A stretch of 64,000 bases of DNA from Thermococcus sp. JdF3 (GTDB lineage Archaea; Methanobacteriota_B; Thermococci; Thermococcales; Thermococcaceae). The notes under the pieces are model-generated. The model searched no databases and was not told the DNA's origin. It saw only the letters and a list, made by a program, of their open reading frames with translations. Made by a program: the position numbers and the translations under genes. Positions 1 to 9,903 of this stretch are shown here, in pieces. The stretch lies in the NCBI RefSeq assembly GCF_012027495.1, contig NZ_SNUK01000001.1, forward strand, positions 186,001 to 250,000. Reading direction: 5' to 3'. The first letter of the stretch is position 1. Each line of letters opens with the position of its first letter.

Positions 1-1
1 G

Positions 2-1177
2 AGGATCGTTAAGGCAAGGGAGATTCTGCCGAAGGTCGAGATAAGCGACGATTTGCTGAAGCTTTTGGCTGAAACGGTCGTTAACCTGGGAATCAAAACC
101 AACAGAGCTGAGATAGCCACGATAAAGACGGCCAAGGCAATAGCCGCCCTGAACGGAAGGAGAAGGGTCTCACTGGAAGAACTGGAAAAAGCTATGGAAC
201 TGGCTCTACCGCACCGCCTGAGGGACAGGCCGTTCCAAAAGCCACCTCAGATGCAGCCCCCAAAGCCTAAGGACGACAGCAAGCAGGATCACGACCACAA
301 ACACGAGCATAAGCATGAGCACAAGAAGGAAGAAAAAAATGAAAGGATGAACCAGGGGTCTCGAAGTCAGGGGATTGGAAATTTAGAGCAAAATTTTCGC
401 TCAAGCGAAGCTAAAATCCCAAGGATAGAGAGCAAAAACTTTGATGGAGGCGGATTCACAGGATACCGCTCCTCGAGGGACGTCAGCGTTACAGTGGTAA
501 ACTTCCCCAAAGGCATTCCAGTTTCGTACATTCCACCTGTCAACGGCAGGATTAAGGACGTTGATTTCTACAACTCCCTGGTTTGGGCAGTTTTAAATGG
601 CAAAAGGCCCCCAATAAAGCTCGATTTAAACGATATCCGCGTTAGGGTCAGGAAGGCAAAGGCACCAACGCTCTGGGTTCTGCTCCTGGATTCGAGCGGA
701 AGCATGGCCGTGCAGAAGAGGATAAGCATCGCGAAGGGGATAGCTGAGAAGCTGGTTGAGAACGGCTACATCAAAAAGTCAAAGATGGCCCTGATCGTTG
801 CGAAAGGTAACCAGGCGGAGATATTCGTTCCACCCACCAAGAACTACTGGGAAGTGCTTGAGAAGATAGAGAACGTTCCGACTGGAGGGAGGACGCCTTT
901 AAGCTCCGCCCTCTACAATCTTCTGCTTTTGGCGAACAGGGAGAGGATGAAGGACCGGTCGGTCAAGGTGAGGGCCTTTCTAATAACCGACGGAAAGGCG
1001 AACGTACCGCTCTTTGGAAAGAGGATTAAGGAGGAAATAGTAGAGCTGGCCAGGGCGCTGAAAAAGAGGGATATTGAGCTCACGGTTTATGACACGAGAG
1101 GAAGGGGGATAAACCCGGGCCTGTCCCACGTTCCAATTCTGGAGCGGGTTGCTGGGGCGAAGGTGCACAAAGTTTAG
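2..1177 (+). CDS. AAA+ chelatase-like / VWA domain protein, 3' part (5' end outside window)
   Basis: The frame is open from base 2, so the gene begins before the window; 391 residues are visible. The first ~80 residues look like the lid domain of a ChlI/BchI (MoxR-type) AAA+ ATPase, with NRAE and ALPHRLRDRPF. A His/Lys/Glu-rich linker follows at about 290-345 (HDHKHEHKHEHK). The C-terminal half is a VWA domain with the MIDAS motif DSSGSM near 688-708, a GGRTPL threonine loop near 886 and ITDGKAN near 985. ChlI-ChlD fusions of this kind energise metal insertion or remodel protein complexes. The His-rich linker suggests metal binding, but there is no chelatase large subunit (CobN/ChlH) in view, so substrate and partner are unknown. 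Confidence 0.8.
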   Translation, partial: RIVKAREILPKVEISDDLLKLLAETVVNLGIKTNRAEIATIKTAKAIAALNGRRRVSLEELEKAMELALPHRLRDRPFQKPPQMQPPKPKDDSKQDHDHKHEHKHEHKKEEKNERMNQGSRSQGIGNLEQNFRSSEAKIPRIESKNFDGGGFTGYRSSRDVSVTVVNFPKGIPVSYIPPVNGRIKDVDFYNSLVWAVLNGKRPPIKLDLNDIRVRVRKAKAPTLWVLLLDSSGSMAVQKRISIAKGIAEKLVENGYIKKSKMALIVAKGNQAEIFVPPTKNYWEVLEKIENVPTGGRTPLSSALYNLLLLANRERMKDRSVKVRAFLITDGKANVPLFGKRIKEEIVELARALKKRDIELTVYDTRGRGINPGLSHVPILERVAGAKVHKV

Positions 1178-1310
1178 CCCTCTGAATCGTTCTGTGGCTG
1201 GAAGAACGGCTGCACGGATGTATGATGGGAGGCTGGGCCGTCGGAGGCTTTGGATTTCTGAAACCCTTGTCCATTACGTACCGTGCAGCTCTGAGGTGAT
1301 GCCAAGAAAC

Positions 1311-1326
1311 CGAAAACTTTATAAAT
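1311..1326 (+). promoter_or_regulatory. BRE/TATA of the thermosome gene
   Basis: CGAAAA (BRE-like) is followed directly by CTTTATAAAT, about 90 bases ahead of the thermosome ATG. This is the best TATA element in the 236-base gap, and it predicts an untranslated leader of about 60 nt. The rest of the gap (1178-1310) holds no gene I can support. Confidence 0.7.
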
Positions 1327-1413
1327 AATCCAAAGGAACGATAAAGCGGAAGCACAAATTGTAACTAAAACCTTTCACCCCTTAAAAACAAAAGCGGGCG
1401 GAGGTGAGGGGAG

Positions 1414-3048
1414 ATGGCCCAGCTCGCTGGACAGCCGGTTGTTATTCTGCCTGAGGGGACTCAGAGGTACGTTGGTAGGGACGCTCAGAGGCTGAACATT
1501 CTGGCCGCCAGGATTATTGCTGAAACCGTTAGGACCACCCTCGGCCCGAAGGGTATGGACAAGATGCTCGTCGACAGTCTCGGAGACATCGTCATCACCA
1601 ACGACGGTGCCACCATCCTCGACGAGATGGACATCCAGCACCCGGCTGCCAAGATGATGGTTGAGGTTGCCAAGACCCAGGACAAGGAGGCCGGTGATGG
1701 TACCACCACCGCCGTTGTCATCGCTGGCGAGCTTCTCAGGAAGGCCGAGGAGCTCCTCGACCAGAACATCCACCCGAGCATAATCATCAAGGGTTACGCC
1801 CTGGCCGCCGAGAAGGCCCAGGAGATACTCGACAACATGGCCAGGGAGATCGACGTTGAGGACGCCGAGACCCTCAAGAAGGCCGCGGTCACCTCTATCA
1901 CCGGTAAGGCCGCCGAGGAGGAGCGCGAGTACCTCGCCGAGATAGCCGTTGACGCCGTCAGGCAGGTTGCCGAGAAGGTCGACGGCACCTACAAGGTCGA
2001 CCTCGACAACATCAAGTTCGAGAAGAAGGAGGGCGGCAGCGTCAGGGACACCAGGCTCATCAGGGGCGTTGTCATCGACAAGGAGGTCGTCCACCCGGGA
2101 ATGCCGAAGAGGGTTGAGAACGCCAGGATAGCCCTCATCAACGAGGCCCTCGAGGTCAAGGAGACCGAGACCGACGCCGAGATAAGGATCACCAGCCCGG
2201 AGCAGCTCCAAGCCTTCCTCGAGCAGGAGGAGCGCATGCTCCGCGAGATGGTCGAGAAGATCAGGGAGGTTGGCGCTAACGTCGTCTTCGTCCAGAAGGG
2301 CATCGACGACCTCGCCCAGCACTACCTCGCCAAGTACGGCATCCTTGCCGTCAGGCGCGTCAAGAAGAGCGACATGGAGAAGCTCGCCAAGGCCACCGGC
2401 GCCAAGATCGTCACCAACGTCCGTGACCTCACTGCCGAGGACCTCGGTGAGGCCGAGCTCGTTGAGCAGAGGAAGGTCGCCGGCGAGAACATGATCTTCG
2501 TCGAGGGCTGCAAGAACCCGAAGGCCGTGACCATACTCATCAGGGGCGGTACCGAGCACGTCGTCGACGAGGTCGAGAGGGCCCTTGAGGATGCCGTCAA
2601 GGTCGTCAAGGACATCGTCGAGGACGGCAAGATAGTCGCTGCCGGCGGTGCTCCGGAGATCGAGCTCGCCATCAGGCTCGACGAGTTCGCCAAGGAGGTC
2701 GGCGGCAAGGAGCAGCTTGCCATCGAGAACTTCGCTGAGGCCCTCAAGGTCATCCCGAGGACCCTGGCAGAGAACGCCGGTCTCGACCCGATCGAGATCC
2801 TCGTGAAGGTCATCGCCGCCCACAAGGAGAAGGGCCCGACCGTCGGTGTCGACGTCTTCGAGGGCGAGCCCGCCGACATGATGGAGAAGGGCGTCATCGC
2901 CCCGGTCAGGGTCACCAAGCAGGCCATTAAGAGCGCCAGCGAGGCTGCGATAATGATTCTCAGGATCGACGACGTCATCGCCGCCAGCAAGCTCGAGAAG
3001 GACAAGGGCGGCGAGGGCGGCAGCGACTTCGGAGGCGACCTTGACTGA
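1414..3048 (+). CDS. ths: Thermosome subunit (group II chaperonin)
   Basis: 544 residues, the normal length for an archaeal thermosome subunit. Family motifs are clear: [13 protein letters not shown] and NDGATIL near the N-terminus, GDGTTTAVV for ATP hydrolysis near residues 90-98, and GGGAPE-type sequence (AAGGAPEIE) in the second half of the equatorial domain. It forms the double-ring ATP-dependent protein-folding chamber in the cytosol. The C-terminus ([13 protein letters not shown]) is acidic and glycine-rich instead of carrying a long GGM tail. GAGGTGAGGGGAG just before the ATG is a strong ribosome binding site. Codon use is strongly biased to GAG/AAG/CTC, as in a highly expressed gene. 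Thermococcus species usually have two paralogues; I cannot tell which one this is. Confidence 0.97.
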   Translation: MAQLAGQPVVILPEGTQRYVGRDAQRLNILAARIIAETVRTTLGPKGMDKMLVDSLGDIVITNDGATILDEMDIQHPAAKMMVEVAKTQDKEAGDGTTTAVVIAGELLRKAEELLDQNIHPSIIIKGYALAAEKAQEILDNMAREIDVEDAETLKKAAVTSITGKAAEEEREYLAEIAVDAVRQVAEKVDGTYKVDLDNIKFEKKEGGSVRDTRLIRGVVIDKEVVHPGMPKRVENARIALINEALEVKETETDAEIRITSPEQLQAFLEQEERMLREMVEKIREVGANVVFVQKGIDDLAQHYLAKYGILAVRRVKKSDMEKLAKATGAKIVTNVRDLTAEDLGEAELVEQRKVAGENMIFVEGCKNPKAVTILIRGGTEHVVDEVERALEDAVKVVKDIVEDGKIVAAGGAPEIELAIRLDEFAKEVGGKEQLAIENFAEALKVIPRTLAENAGLDPIEILVKVIAAHKEKGPTVGVDVFEGEPADMMEKGVIAPVRVTKQAIKSASEAAIMILRIDDVIAASKLEKDKGGEGGSDFGGDLD

Positions 3049-3082
3049 AGGCCTTTAACTTCTTCTTTCCTTTCGACACCTC

Positions 3083-3098
3083 CGAAAAGCATTTTTAG
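3083..3098 (+). promoter_or_regulatory. Promoter of the ABC exporter, leaderless type
   Basis: CGAAAAG followed by CATTTTTAG lies about 26 bases before the ATG at 3120, and no ribosome binding site precedes that ATG. This spacing fits transcription starting at or next to the start codon. Confidence 0.55.
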
Positions 3099-3119
3099 TC
3101 CAATGAGAACTTTTCTTGT

Positions 3120-4001
3120 ATGCCCTCCATTGAGGTAAGAGGCCTCTCCAAATGGTACGGCTCAAAAAAGGCCCTCAGCGACGTTTCCTTCACCGTGGAA
3201 GAGGGCGAGATAGTGGGAATAATCGGGCCAAACGGTGCCGGAAAGACGACGCTGATAAGGATTCTGAGCTGTCTCCTGAAGCCCGACTCCGGTGAGGTTA
3301 GGATTTTTGGAAGGAAGCACTGTGAAGCAAAAGACCTTTTCGCGCTCCTCCCACAGGACGTTAAGGCCCATTTCTACACGCTCACTCCGAGGGACTACGT
3401 CTATCACTACCTCAGGATGAGGGGGTTAAGCAGAAGTGAAGCCCTGCAAAGGGTCGATGAGGCCATGGAACTCTTGGGAATAGACTACGCGGACGAACCC
3501 ATGTCCACCCTTTCCGGGGGCATGGTCAGGAGGGCCCTGCTGACCATGGTCCTCTCGGCCCATGCGAGGCTCTACTTCCTGGACGAGCCCACCGTTGGCC
3601 TGGACGTCGAGAACAGGCTCAACCTGTGGGAGGTTCTCCGGAAAAAGGCGGAGGAATCAACGATAGTCCTCACCGGCCACTACCTCAACGAGATATCGAG
3701 CGTCTGCGACCGCGTTCTCCTCCTGAAGGACGGCCAGGTGAAAGCCTTCGGAAGGCCCGAGAGGGTTGCGAGGGACTACCTGAGCGGTCTTCACTCGAAG
3801 ATCGTCGCCTTTGAAGACGTTAAGCTTGAGGGCTTTCTCCTGAAAAAGGCCGGGAGAAATACCCACATCTACACCCGCTCCAAGCGTGAGGAGAAGGAGA
3901 TAATGGAAGTCCTCGAAAGCTCAGGAGTGCCCTTCAGAAGGGAGAGTCTGACGATAGAGGACGTGTTCATCGCGGGTGGTCTCGATGATGGCGCTGATTG
4001 A
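3120..4001 (+). CDS. ABC transporter ATP-binding protein
   Basis: 293-residue ABC ATPase. Visible motifs are Walker A GPNGAGKT (about residues 36-43), the Q-loop LLPQD, the signature LSGGM, Walker B YFLDEPT with D-loop GLD, and the H-loop TGHY. It has the architecture of the CcmA/drug-exporter (ABC-2) group and should power the permease encoded next to it, whose start lies inside its last codons. The ~80-residue C-terminal extension after the H-loop is usual for this group. Substrate unknown. Confidence 0.93.
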   Translation: MPSIEVRGLSKWYGSKKALSDVSFTVEEGEIVGIIGPNGAGKTTLIRILSCLLKPDSGEVRIFGRKHCEAKDLFALLPQDVKAHFYTLTPRDYVYHYLRMRGLSRSEALQRVDEAMELLGIDYADEPMSTLSGGMVRRALLTMVLSAHARLYFLDEPTVGLDVENRLNLWEVLRKKAEESTIVLTGHYLNEISSVCDRVLLLKDGQVKAFGRPERVARDYLSGLHSKIVAFEDVKLEGFLLKKAGRNTHIYTRSKREEKEIMEVLESSGVPFRRESLTIEDVFIAGGLDDGAD

Positions 4002-4668
4002 GTACTACGCCAGAGCACTGACTAGGGGGAGGTTCTCCCTCATCAGCTTCGCGATTCAGCCGCTCTCCTTCATCTTCATAGTCTACGTCGTGAGCGGGGG
4101 CAGGTTCCTGAACACTGCCCTTGCTGGAGCGGTCGTCAGCTTCATAGTCGGGGTCGGCATAGCAGACCTGGCGATAGAACTCGTTGGAATGAAGACGCGT
4201 TCGAGGTTCTACGACATCCTCATGTCCCTTCCGGGAAGCGGCTGGAAGAAAGCCCTGGGAATTTCCATAGGTATGAGCGTTCCTGCCCTGCCCTATGTCC
4301 TTCTCCTCACGGTTCTCCTCCTCACGCGCCTTGGAGCCTGGGCAGTCCCCGGGATAATCCTCGGGATAATATCCCTCTGGCTGTGGAGCGCCGGGATAGG
4401 CTTCCTCCTTGGCGTGAGGATGAAGGAACCCGTTAGGACGATAAGGCTCTCGAACATACTCGTAACCGGTCTTACGGTGTTCCCGCCGGTTTACTATCCC
4501 CCCAGCGTTCTGCCCGATGGCCTTGCCAGAATCCTCATGCTCCTCCCAACGGTGAGCGCCTCACGGCTGATATCCGGGAACGGCGATCTGGGGAATCTCC
4601 TCGTGACGACCTTCTGGGGACTCACCGGCCTGCTCTTCCTGGCTAGATTCAGGGGGCTTGAGGGGTAA
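3985..4668 (+). CDS. ABC-2 type transporter permease
   Basis: About 227 residues with six or so hydrophobic segments (for example FIFIVYVVSG, LPYVLLLTVLLLT and PGIILGIISLWLWSAGIGFLLG) and the PPVYYPPSVLP stretch typical of ABC-2 membrane subunits. The likely start is one of two adjacent ATGs (3985 or 3988), preceded by GGTGG; it overlaps the ATPase gene by about 17 bases, so the two are translationally coupled. The 3' end overlaps the convergent taw3 gene by 20 bases. Forms an exporter with the upstream ATPase; substrate unknown. Confidence 0.88.
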   Translation: MMALIEYYARALTRGRFSLISFAIQPLSFIFIVYVVSGGRFLNTALAGAVVSFIVGVGIADLAIELVGMKTRSRFYDILMSLPGSGWKKALGISIGMSVPALPYVLLLTVLLLTRLGAWAVPGIILGIISLWLWSAGIGFLLGVRMKEPVRTIRLSNILVTGLTVFPPVYYPPSVLPDGLARILMLLPTVSASRLISGNGDLGNLLVTTFWGLTGLLFLARFRGLEG

Positions 4669-5251
4669 GCCCACCTATTTCCTCCTCCAACCTCTTCAGC
4701 TTCCCCTTGAAGCGCCTCACCTGGGAGTTGGCAATTCCAACGATTCTCTCGATGTATGCCTCATCGACCCAGAGCTCCCCGTCTGCTCCGAGCGGAACGT
4801 CCATCCTCTCGGTGGAGCGTATCTCAACGAGGAGCTTCTTGTGGCTCACGCTCTTGATGTTGCTGTACTTGAAGCCCAGCCCGATGGCGAGGTTGAGCAA
4901 TCTAACCGCGTCCTCCATCGTCCTCGCGCCGACGTGAAGAATCGGACTCCTCACGAGGAACCAGAGCTGGCCCTTTGAGTGCTTTCCTATGGCTTCAAGG
5001 ACTTCCTCGACGGAAACTTCCCTGTGCCACTTGCCGAGCCAGACGGAATTGACCTTGTCGCCGAAGTCTGGCATCTCCATGACCGAAATCCTGCCCGAGC
5101 ACGAGGAGGTGGTGAAGTAGTTCTCAAGTGAGTTGATTTTCTCGAGAAGTGAGATGATGTCCCCGTCTACTTTTCCCTCTGCCAAAGCCTTCCTCAGGCC
5201 CGCCATTGCTTTAGCCTTCTGCTCGTCGAAGTTCTTCGTGTAGAGGAACAT
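4649..5251 (-). CDS. taw3: tRNA(Phe) wyosine-pathway methyltransferase Taw3
   Basis: 200 residues matching the TYW3/Taw3 family. An N-terminal helix is followed by NYFTTSSCSGRISV, which carries the family's conserved SSCSGR motif, and later by WLGKWHREV and LVRSPILHVGARTMEDA. Taw3 methylates N4 of the demethylwyosine intermediate at G37 of tRNA-Phe, using SAM. taw1, acting earlier in the same pathway, is at 59782-60783. The gene stands alone, convergent with the ABC permease. Confidence 0.9.
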   Translation of the reverse strand: MFLYTKNFDEQKAKAMAGLRKALAEGKVDGDIISLLEKINSLENYFTTSSCSGRISVMEMPDFGDKVNSVWLGKWHREVSVEEVLEAIGKHSKGQLWFLVRSPILHVGARTMEDAVRLLNLAIGLGFKYSNIKSVSHKKLLVEIRSTERMDVPLGADGELWVDEAYIERIVGIANSQVRRFKGKLKRLEEEIGGLTPQAP

Positions 5252-5283
5252 TCTTCACACCTGCCCGCCATTTTGACAGGGTG

Positions 5284-5309
5284 TACCCCCGGAACATGTT
5301 TCGGGGGTA
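5284..5309. repeat. 26-base near-perfect palindrome between helicase and taw3
   Basis: The arms TACCCCCG and CGGGGGTA flank a GAACATGTTT core, which is itself nearly palindromic. The site lies 5 bases beyond the helicase stop codon and about 33 bases before the taw3 start. It could be an operator for taw3 or a stem-loop ending the helicase transcript; no T-run follows on the minus strand, so a protein-binding site is somewhat more likely. Confidence 0.6.
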
Positions 5310-5313
5310 TCCA

Positions 5314-7440
5314 TTAAAAAGGATTGTAGGGTGCGTCCCCATAGATTGACTGCATTCTGTCCCTGTCCTTTTTCCTGACTTTTTCGGCATCTTTTGGAAC
5401 ATCTATTGACGCTTCCGTCTCCGAAATCCCAAGAATTCCCCTCACGTGGTCTATGGATATACTTGCTGGTGGTTCGGTTAGTTCTTTTGCATCAACCACC
5501 GTCTCCCTCTCCTCTACAAACTCCACAAGCCTCTTGTAGGTCGGGTGGGCACTTAAAGTCGAGGAGTCGCCTATCAAAATCAGCTTCCTCTTAGCCCTCG
5601 TCAGCGAGACGTTCAAGCGCCTCAAATCCTTCAGGAAGCCCAGCTCACCCTTCCTGTTGGAGCGAACGAAGGAGAGAACGATTACCTCCTTCTCGCGCCC
5701 CTGGTAGCCGTCGACCGTCTTCACCTCAACTTCCTCCGGCAAAAGCGAGCGTATCAGGTCGCGCTGGTCGTCGTAGGGCGTTATGACCCCAACCCACTCC
5801 GGCCTGAGGCCGAGCTCTAGAAGTCTTTCAACTGCCCCTTTAACGAGCCCCGCCTCAAGCGGGTTCTCCCTGCTCTCGCTACCATACCTCTGCCTCTCGA
5901 AGCGGTCTTCTCTCTTTGACGTGTCTATGAAAACCAGCACGTTCTCTGGCTTGAGAACTTCTCCCCAGATATCGCCCCCATCAGGCGACTCCACGCCCAG
6001 ATCCGCCAGCGTTATGCTCCTCACGCTCTCGTGGGCCTCTATCTTTCCACCGTAGAACTCCCTGCTCGGGAACTCCATCAGGCGCTCGTTCATCCTGTAC
6101 TGGACGGTGAGCATCTCACTCTTTCCAGGATAGCGCTCGATCAGGCCCTCGAAGAGCGTCTTGCTAAGCTCCTTCGCCTTCTCACTGAGTATCGTCGGGG
6201 GCAGCTGTTTGTGGTCTCCAGCTAAAACGAACCGCCTCACCCTGTTGATTGGTATGAGGACGCTCGGTATCGTCGCCTGAGTGGCCTCGTCTATTACCGC
6301 GACATCGTAGGAGCCGTAGTCAACGACATCAAGGCCGGCAGAGGAGTTCGTCGTTAAAACAACGTCGGCATCGCGGATGATTTCCCTTGCGATTCTCTCC
6401 TCAAGCTTTCCGGCATCGTCGAAGGTCTTCTGAACCTGCCGGTTGATCTTGATCCACTCCGCCATCTCGCGGATCAAGCGGGCTGGAACACCCCTCGTCC
6501 CGATCCCTTTCGAGGCCAGCCTGAGGATTTCCCTGTCGCTCAGCCCGCGCCTGTACTTCGGGGACGGCTTAGTGAATGTGTCGCGCTTCTCAGCGAGGTT
6601 CTGGCCGATAACCCTCAACTCCCTCAGCTCGCCGTACAGCTCGTGCCGGGTTATGAGGTAAGCTAAGGTCGTCTCGTGGAGGCTCTTTGAGACCCTGCTC
6701 GGGTGACCGACGCGAACCACCTTAATGCCCGAATGGACCAGCCTCTCCACCAGGTTGTCCACGGCAACGTTGCTTTCGGCCGTTGCCAGAACCTTGTTGC
6801 CCCTCTCCACCTCCTGCCTTATCAGCTCGGCGAGAGTCCTCGTCTTGCCGGTTCCGAACGGGCCGTGAATCAGGAAGAAGTCGGGACTGCCCAAAGCCCT
6901 TGCCACGGCTTTCCTCTGGCTCGCGTTCAGGCTTCTGTCAAAGGGCGTGAACTCGACTTCCCCGCTCTCCTTGGGCTCCCTCAGACCGAGGTAAAGCTCC
7001 AGCGCTTTCCTCCCGCTCTCGCGAAGGGCCTCAAGGTTCTCAAGCCAGCGCTTGAAGGTTATGTCGTTGGCGTACAGGTCGATGCGGACTCCCTTCAAAG
7101 CCCACTCTGGAACGGTTTCCAAAGCCACGGTTATGAAGCGCTTCCCCTTCTCCACGACCGTTCCAACCAGGTCGCTCTTCAGCGGGTCTCGCCTGCTCAC
7201 GACGACGAGGTCGCCAACGCTTATCTCCGTTTTTATCTCCCGGTCTCGGCCGTATTTCACCAGAAAGTAGCCCAGTTCCTCCCCAACGACCTTCCCGTTG
7301 AGTCCCAGAACGGCCCTCCCGACTTTCTCCCTCTCGCGCCCGCTCAGCCTTTTCATCTCCAGGCGCATGGCCTCTATCTCGGCCTTACGCTCCATCTCGA
7401 CGAGTATCTTGAGGTGGGCAATAAATCTTTCAGGCTCCAT
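5314..7440 (-). CDS. Superfamily 1B helicase, Upf1/IGHMBP2-like
   Basis: About 708 residues. An N-terminal beta-barrel/stalk region of ~170 residues is followed by the full SF1 motif set: [54 protein letters not shown] and [13 protein letters not shown]. These order as in IGHMBP2/Upf1-type 5'-3' helicases acting on RNA or DNA. The ATG at 7440 is preferred over an upstream TTG (7452) because GGGGGAG lies 4 bases before it. About 60 C-terminal residues after motif VI are charged and look specific to Thermococcales. Confidence 0.92.
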   Translation of the reverse strand: MEPERFIAHLKILVEMERKAEIEAMRLEMKRLSGREREKVGRAVLGLNGKVVGEELGYFLVKYGRDREIKTEISVGDLVVVSRRDPLKSDLVGTVVEKGKRFITVALETVPEWALKGVRIDLYANDITFKRWLENLEALRESGRKALELYLGLREPKESGEVEFTPFDRSLNASQRKAVARALGSPDFFLIHGPFGTGKTRTLAELIRQEVERGNKVLATAESNVAVDNLVERLVHSGIKVVRVGHPSRVSKSLHETTLAYLITRHELYGELRELRVIGQNLAEKRDTFTKPSPKYRRGLSDREILRLASKGIGTRGVPARLIREMAEWIKINRQVQKTFDDAGKLEERIAREIIRDADVVLTTNSSAGLDVVDYGSYDVAVIDEATQATIPSVLIPINRVRRFVLAGDHKQLPPTILSEKAKELSKTLFEGLIERYPGKSEMLTVQYRMNERLMEFPSREFYGGKIEAHESVRSITLADLGVESPDGGDIWGEVLKPENVLVFIDTSKREDRFERQRYGSESRENPLEAGLVKGAVERLLELGLRPEWVGVITPYDDQRDLIRSLLPEEVEVKTVDGYQGREKEVIVLSFVRSNRKGELGFLKDLRRLNVSLTRAKRKLILIGDSSTLSAHPTYKRLVEFVEERETVVDAKELTEPPASISIDHVRGILGISETEASIDVPKDAEKVRKKDRDRMQSIYGDAPYNPF

Positions 7441-8557
7441 TCTCTCCCCCAATCTGGGAGAAGAGAGGGAGTTTAAAAAGTTAGGTCAAAAAGGAAATGA
7501 AGAGGGTCTGTTCTGTCACTTCTTAGGAACAAGTGTTTCCTTTATAGTTCTGGGATTGAGCCACCTGAGCAGGTTAAGCCATGAACCGGCTTTGTCATTG
7601 GTTCCACTCCATCTCGAACCGCCGAAAGGCTGTCTGCCAACGATTGCCCCGGTGGGCTTGTCGTTTATGTAGAAATTCCCTGCCGCGTATCTGAGCATCT
7701 TTTCGGCCTTCACTATTGCATACCTATCTCTGGCGAAGATTGAGCCGGTGAGGCCATACGGTGAGGTTTCGTTGCACAGGCGGAGTGTCTCTTCGTATTT
7801 GTCGTCGTCGTAAACATAGACCGTCACAACGGGCCCAAATATTTCCTCGGTCATGAGCTTTCCTTTTGGATTCCTCGTGAGGATAACCGTCGGCTCGATG
7901 AACCAGCCCTTACCTGAGTCGTAGTGGCCTCCGTAGATAATCTCATACTCCTCGGGGTGTGCTTTGGCGTACTCTATGTACGACACGATTTTCTTAAATG
8001 CCCCCTCATCTATGACCGCGCCCATGTGGTTGCTCAAATCATCAACGGGGCCGTACTTGATTCTCGGCAGCTCCGCAAGGAGGCCCTCTCTAATGGCTGG
8101 CCACAGACTCTTTGGAACGTAAACCCTTGAAACGGCTGAGCACTTCTGACCCTGATATCCGAAGCCGCCACGAATTATGTTCGTCACAACTGCCTTCACG
8201 TCTGCAGAGCTGTGGACGAATATGAAGTCCTTCCCCCCGGTTTCGCCCACAATCCTTGGGATATTCTTGTATCCGGTGATGTTTTCGCTTATTCTCTTCC
8301 AGAGCTTGACGAGGGTTTCATGACTTCCAGTGAAGTGAAGCCCAGTGAAGTCAGGATGGCTTAGAACAACGTCGGACCATTTGCTTGGAAACGGTACGAA
8401 GTTTATAACGCCATCTGGGAGCCCGGCTTCCATGAGTATCTTCATTATTTCAAAGTTTGCAAATATCACCGAGCGGGAAGGTTTCCAGAGAACGACATTT
8501 CCAACCATCGCCGGCGCGGTTGGCAGGTTTCCTCCAATTGAGTAGAAGTTGAAGGGT

Positions 8558-8690
8558 CTGACCTCCTCCCTGCCGTGAGGGGCGAGGGTTGGCTAACCCC
8601 TCGCCAGTGACGGGGAGGTTTGAGGGGTCTCATTAAAGCCCAACTCAAAGCGGGCTTTCAGCCCCTCTGGCCGGGCCTCCGGCCAGTTAC
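8558..8690 (-). ncRNA. Predicted omega RNA (TnpB guide RNA) at the tnpB 3' end
   Basis: The last ~100 bases of tnpB and the right end contain successive hairpins: CTGGCCGG/CCGGCCAG at 8667-8686, AGCCC/GGGCT near 8634-8653, and GGCGAGGGGTT/AACCCTCGCC at 8581-8606. TnpB proteins of this family use an RNA from this region with its 3' guide formed by the flanking host DNA, here the aldehyde dehydrogenase sequence starting ACCCTTCAAC. Folding and expression were not tested; boundaries are approximate. Confidence 0.5.
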
Positions 8691-9903
8691 CCCTCCTCTG
8701 GGCGTAAAGACCGCTCAGATTTGGGGTTATCGTTTTTACCACCTTCTTCAAAATGTTAAACGCCCCAACAAGGTCAGCGTTAAAAACAAGCCCCGTTGCG
8801 CGACACTTAAACAATCCACGAACGAACCTCGCCCCCTCGTGGGGCTTCCCGCAGACAGGGCACGTTTGCGAAGTGAAAGCCTCACCAACAACCATAACTT
8901 CAATACCATACTCCTCAGCCACTTCCTTCAAGCGTTTAATGACCGTGTTAAACCGCCACACGTGAGAGAGGAGGAAATTCTGCTTTTTACCCTTACCAGA
9001 GTTTCGAGCTATGCCTCTTGGGTAGCCGACGACGATTTTAGAGACACCCAACTCGTAGAGCCTCTGGACTGTTCCCCTAACTGCGGTATTAATGTAGTGC
9101 TTTGCCTGAAGTTTAGCCCCCTCGTGCATTCTTTTGAGCCTTCTGCTCGTCTTCTGACCACTTTTATTGAGTTTTGACTGGTAGTCCGCAATCTTCCTCC
9201 TCCAGTAGAAGTCAATGCTTTTGAGAGGCCTCCCGTTTACGAGAAAGCTTTCTCCACTCTCGACATAAACTGCCATTAAATTGTTCACTCCAAGGTCAAT
9301 CCCCGCTGAAAGGCCCCCCTTTGGTCTTCTCGGGAGCTTAACCCATTCCTCACCTTCAAGTTTCTCCTCCACCGTAAGGCTAACGTGAGCATACCACTTG
9401 CGTTTAACTTCGTCATAAGTTATTTCTAAACGTCCCTGCCTGCCCTTCAGGTGTATTCTTCCCTTGAACTGGATTTCCAAGCGTTTGAACTTGCCAAGGC
9501 CTTTGAGGATTAACCTGTTCCCCTCAATCCTGTACTGGTCGTTTCTCAGGACGATTAAGGGTTTCCGCCCTCCGTCTTCCTTGAGATAGTTCGGTGGTTT
9601 TGGTTTCAGCCAGTCGGGGAGTTCACCGTTCCGTTTTTTCCTGAGGAGTGAGAAGAAGCTTCTCCAAGCTTCTGCATTCTTTCTCGCTATTTGTTGGACT
9701 GTGGCTGAACCGATTTCTTTCTTAAACTCATCGTAAACGGTTTTTTCCGTCGTGTTGAAGTCCACGATTTGCCCTTGGAAGAACTGCTGCCGCCTGAGGT
9801 AGTTCACCCTATTCCAGACTTTGGCCCCACGGTCGGCTAACTGGAGGAGAATTTTCTCCTGCTCCTTTGATGGTTGAAGTTTGACTGTTACCGAACGCTT
9901 CAT
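8593..9903 (-). CDS. tnpB: TnpB RNA-guided nuclease / IS605 OrfB
   Basis: 436 residues. Visible are the helix-turn-helix-like N-terminus (MKRSVTVKLQPSKEQE), the RuvC-like nuclease motifs AGIDLGVNNL (Asp), VVGEAFTSQTC (Glu) and FNADLVGAFNI (Asp), and a zinc-finger region starting CPVC. The second half of the finger reads CRATG, so only three of four usual cysteines are present; my recollection is that this is common in archaeal copies, not a sign of decay. TnpB cuts DNA at sites specified by its omega RNA and promotes element retention. The frame is intact. Confidence 0.93.
   Translation of the reverse strand: MKRSVTVKLQPSKEQEKILLQLADRGAKVWNRVNYLRRQQFFQGQIVDFNTTEKTVYDEFKKEIGSATVQQIARKNAEAWRSFFSLLRKKRNGELPDWLKPKPPNYLKEDGGRKPLIVLRNDQYRIEGNRLILKGLGKFKRLEIQFKGRIHLKGRQGRLEITYDEVKRKWYAHVSLTVEEKLEGEEWVKLPRRPKGGLSAGIDLGVNNLMAVYVESGESFLVNGRPLKSIDFYWRRKIADYQSKLNKSGQKTSRRLKRMHEGAKLQAKHYINTAVRGTVQRLYELGVSKIVVGYPRGIARNSGKGKKQNFLLSHVWRFNTVIKRLKEVAEEYGIEVMVVGEAFTSQTCPVCGKPHEGARFVRGLFKCRATGLVFNADLVGAFNILKKVVKTITPNLSGLYAQRRGNWPEARPEGLKARFELGFNETPQTSPSLARG

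Noticed and set aside
1216-1300. Possible C/D box RNA (ATGATG and CTGA boxes) before the thermosome
   Set aside because: The boxes are not at the spacing of archaeal C/D RNAs and the second pair is imperfect; a targeted search would be needed.
1375-2823. 482-codon open frame antisense to the thermosome gene
   Set aside because: The thermosome is certain, and its strong GAG/AAG/CTC codon bias creates long stop-free antisense frames; the antisense product is a Leu/Asp/Gly-rich shadow without any domain.
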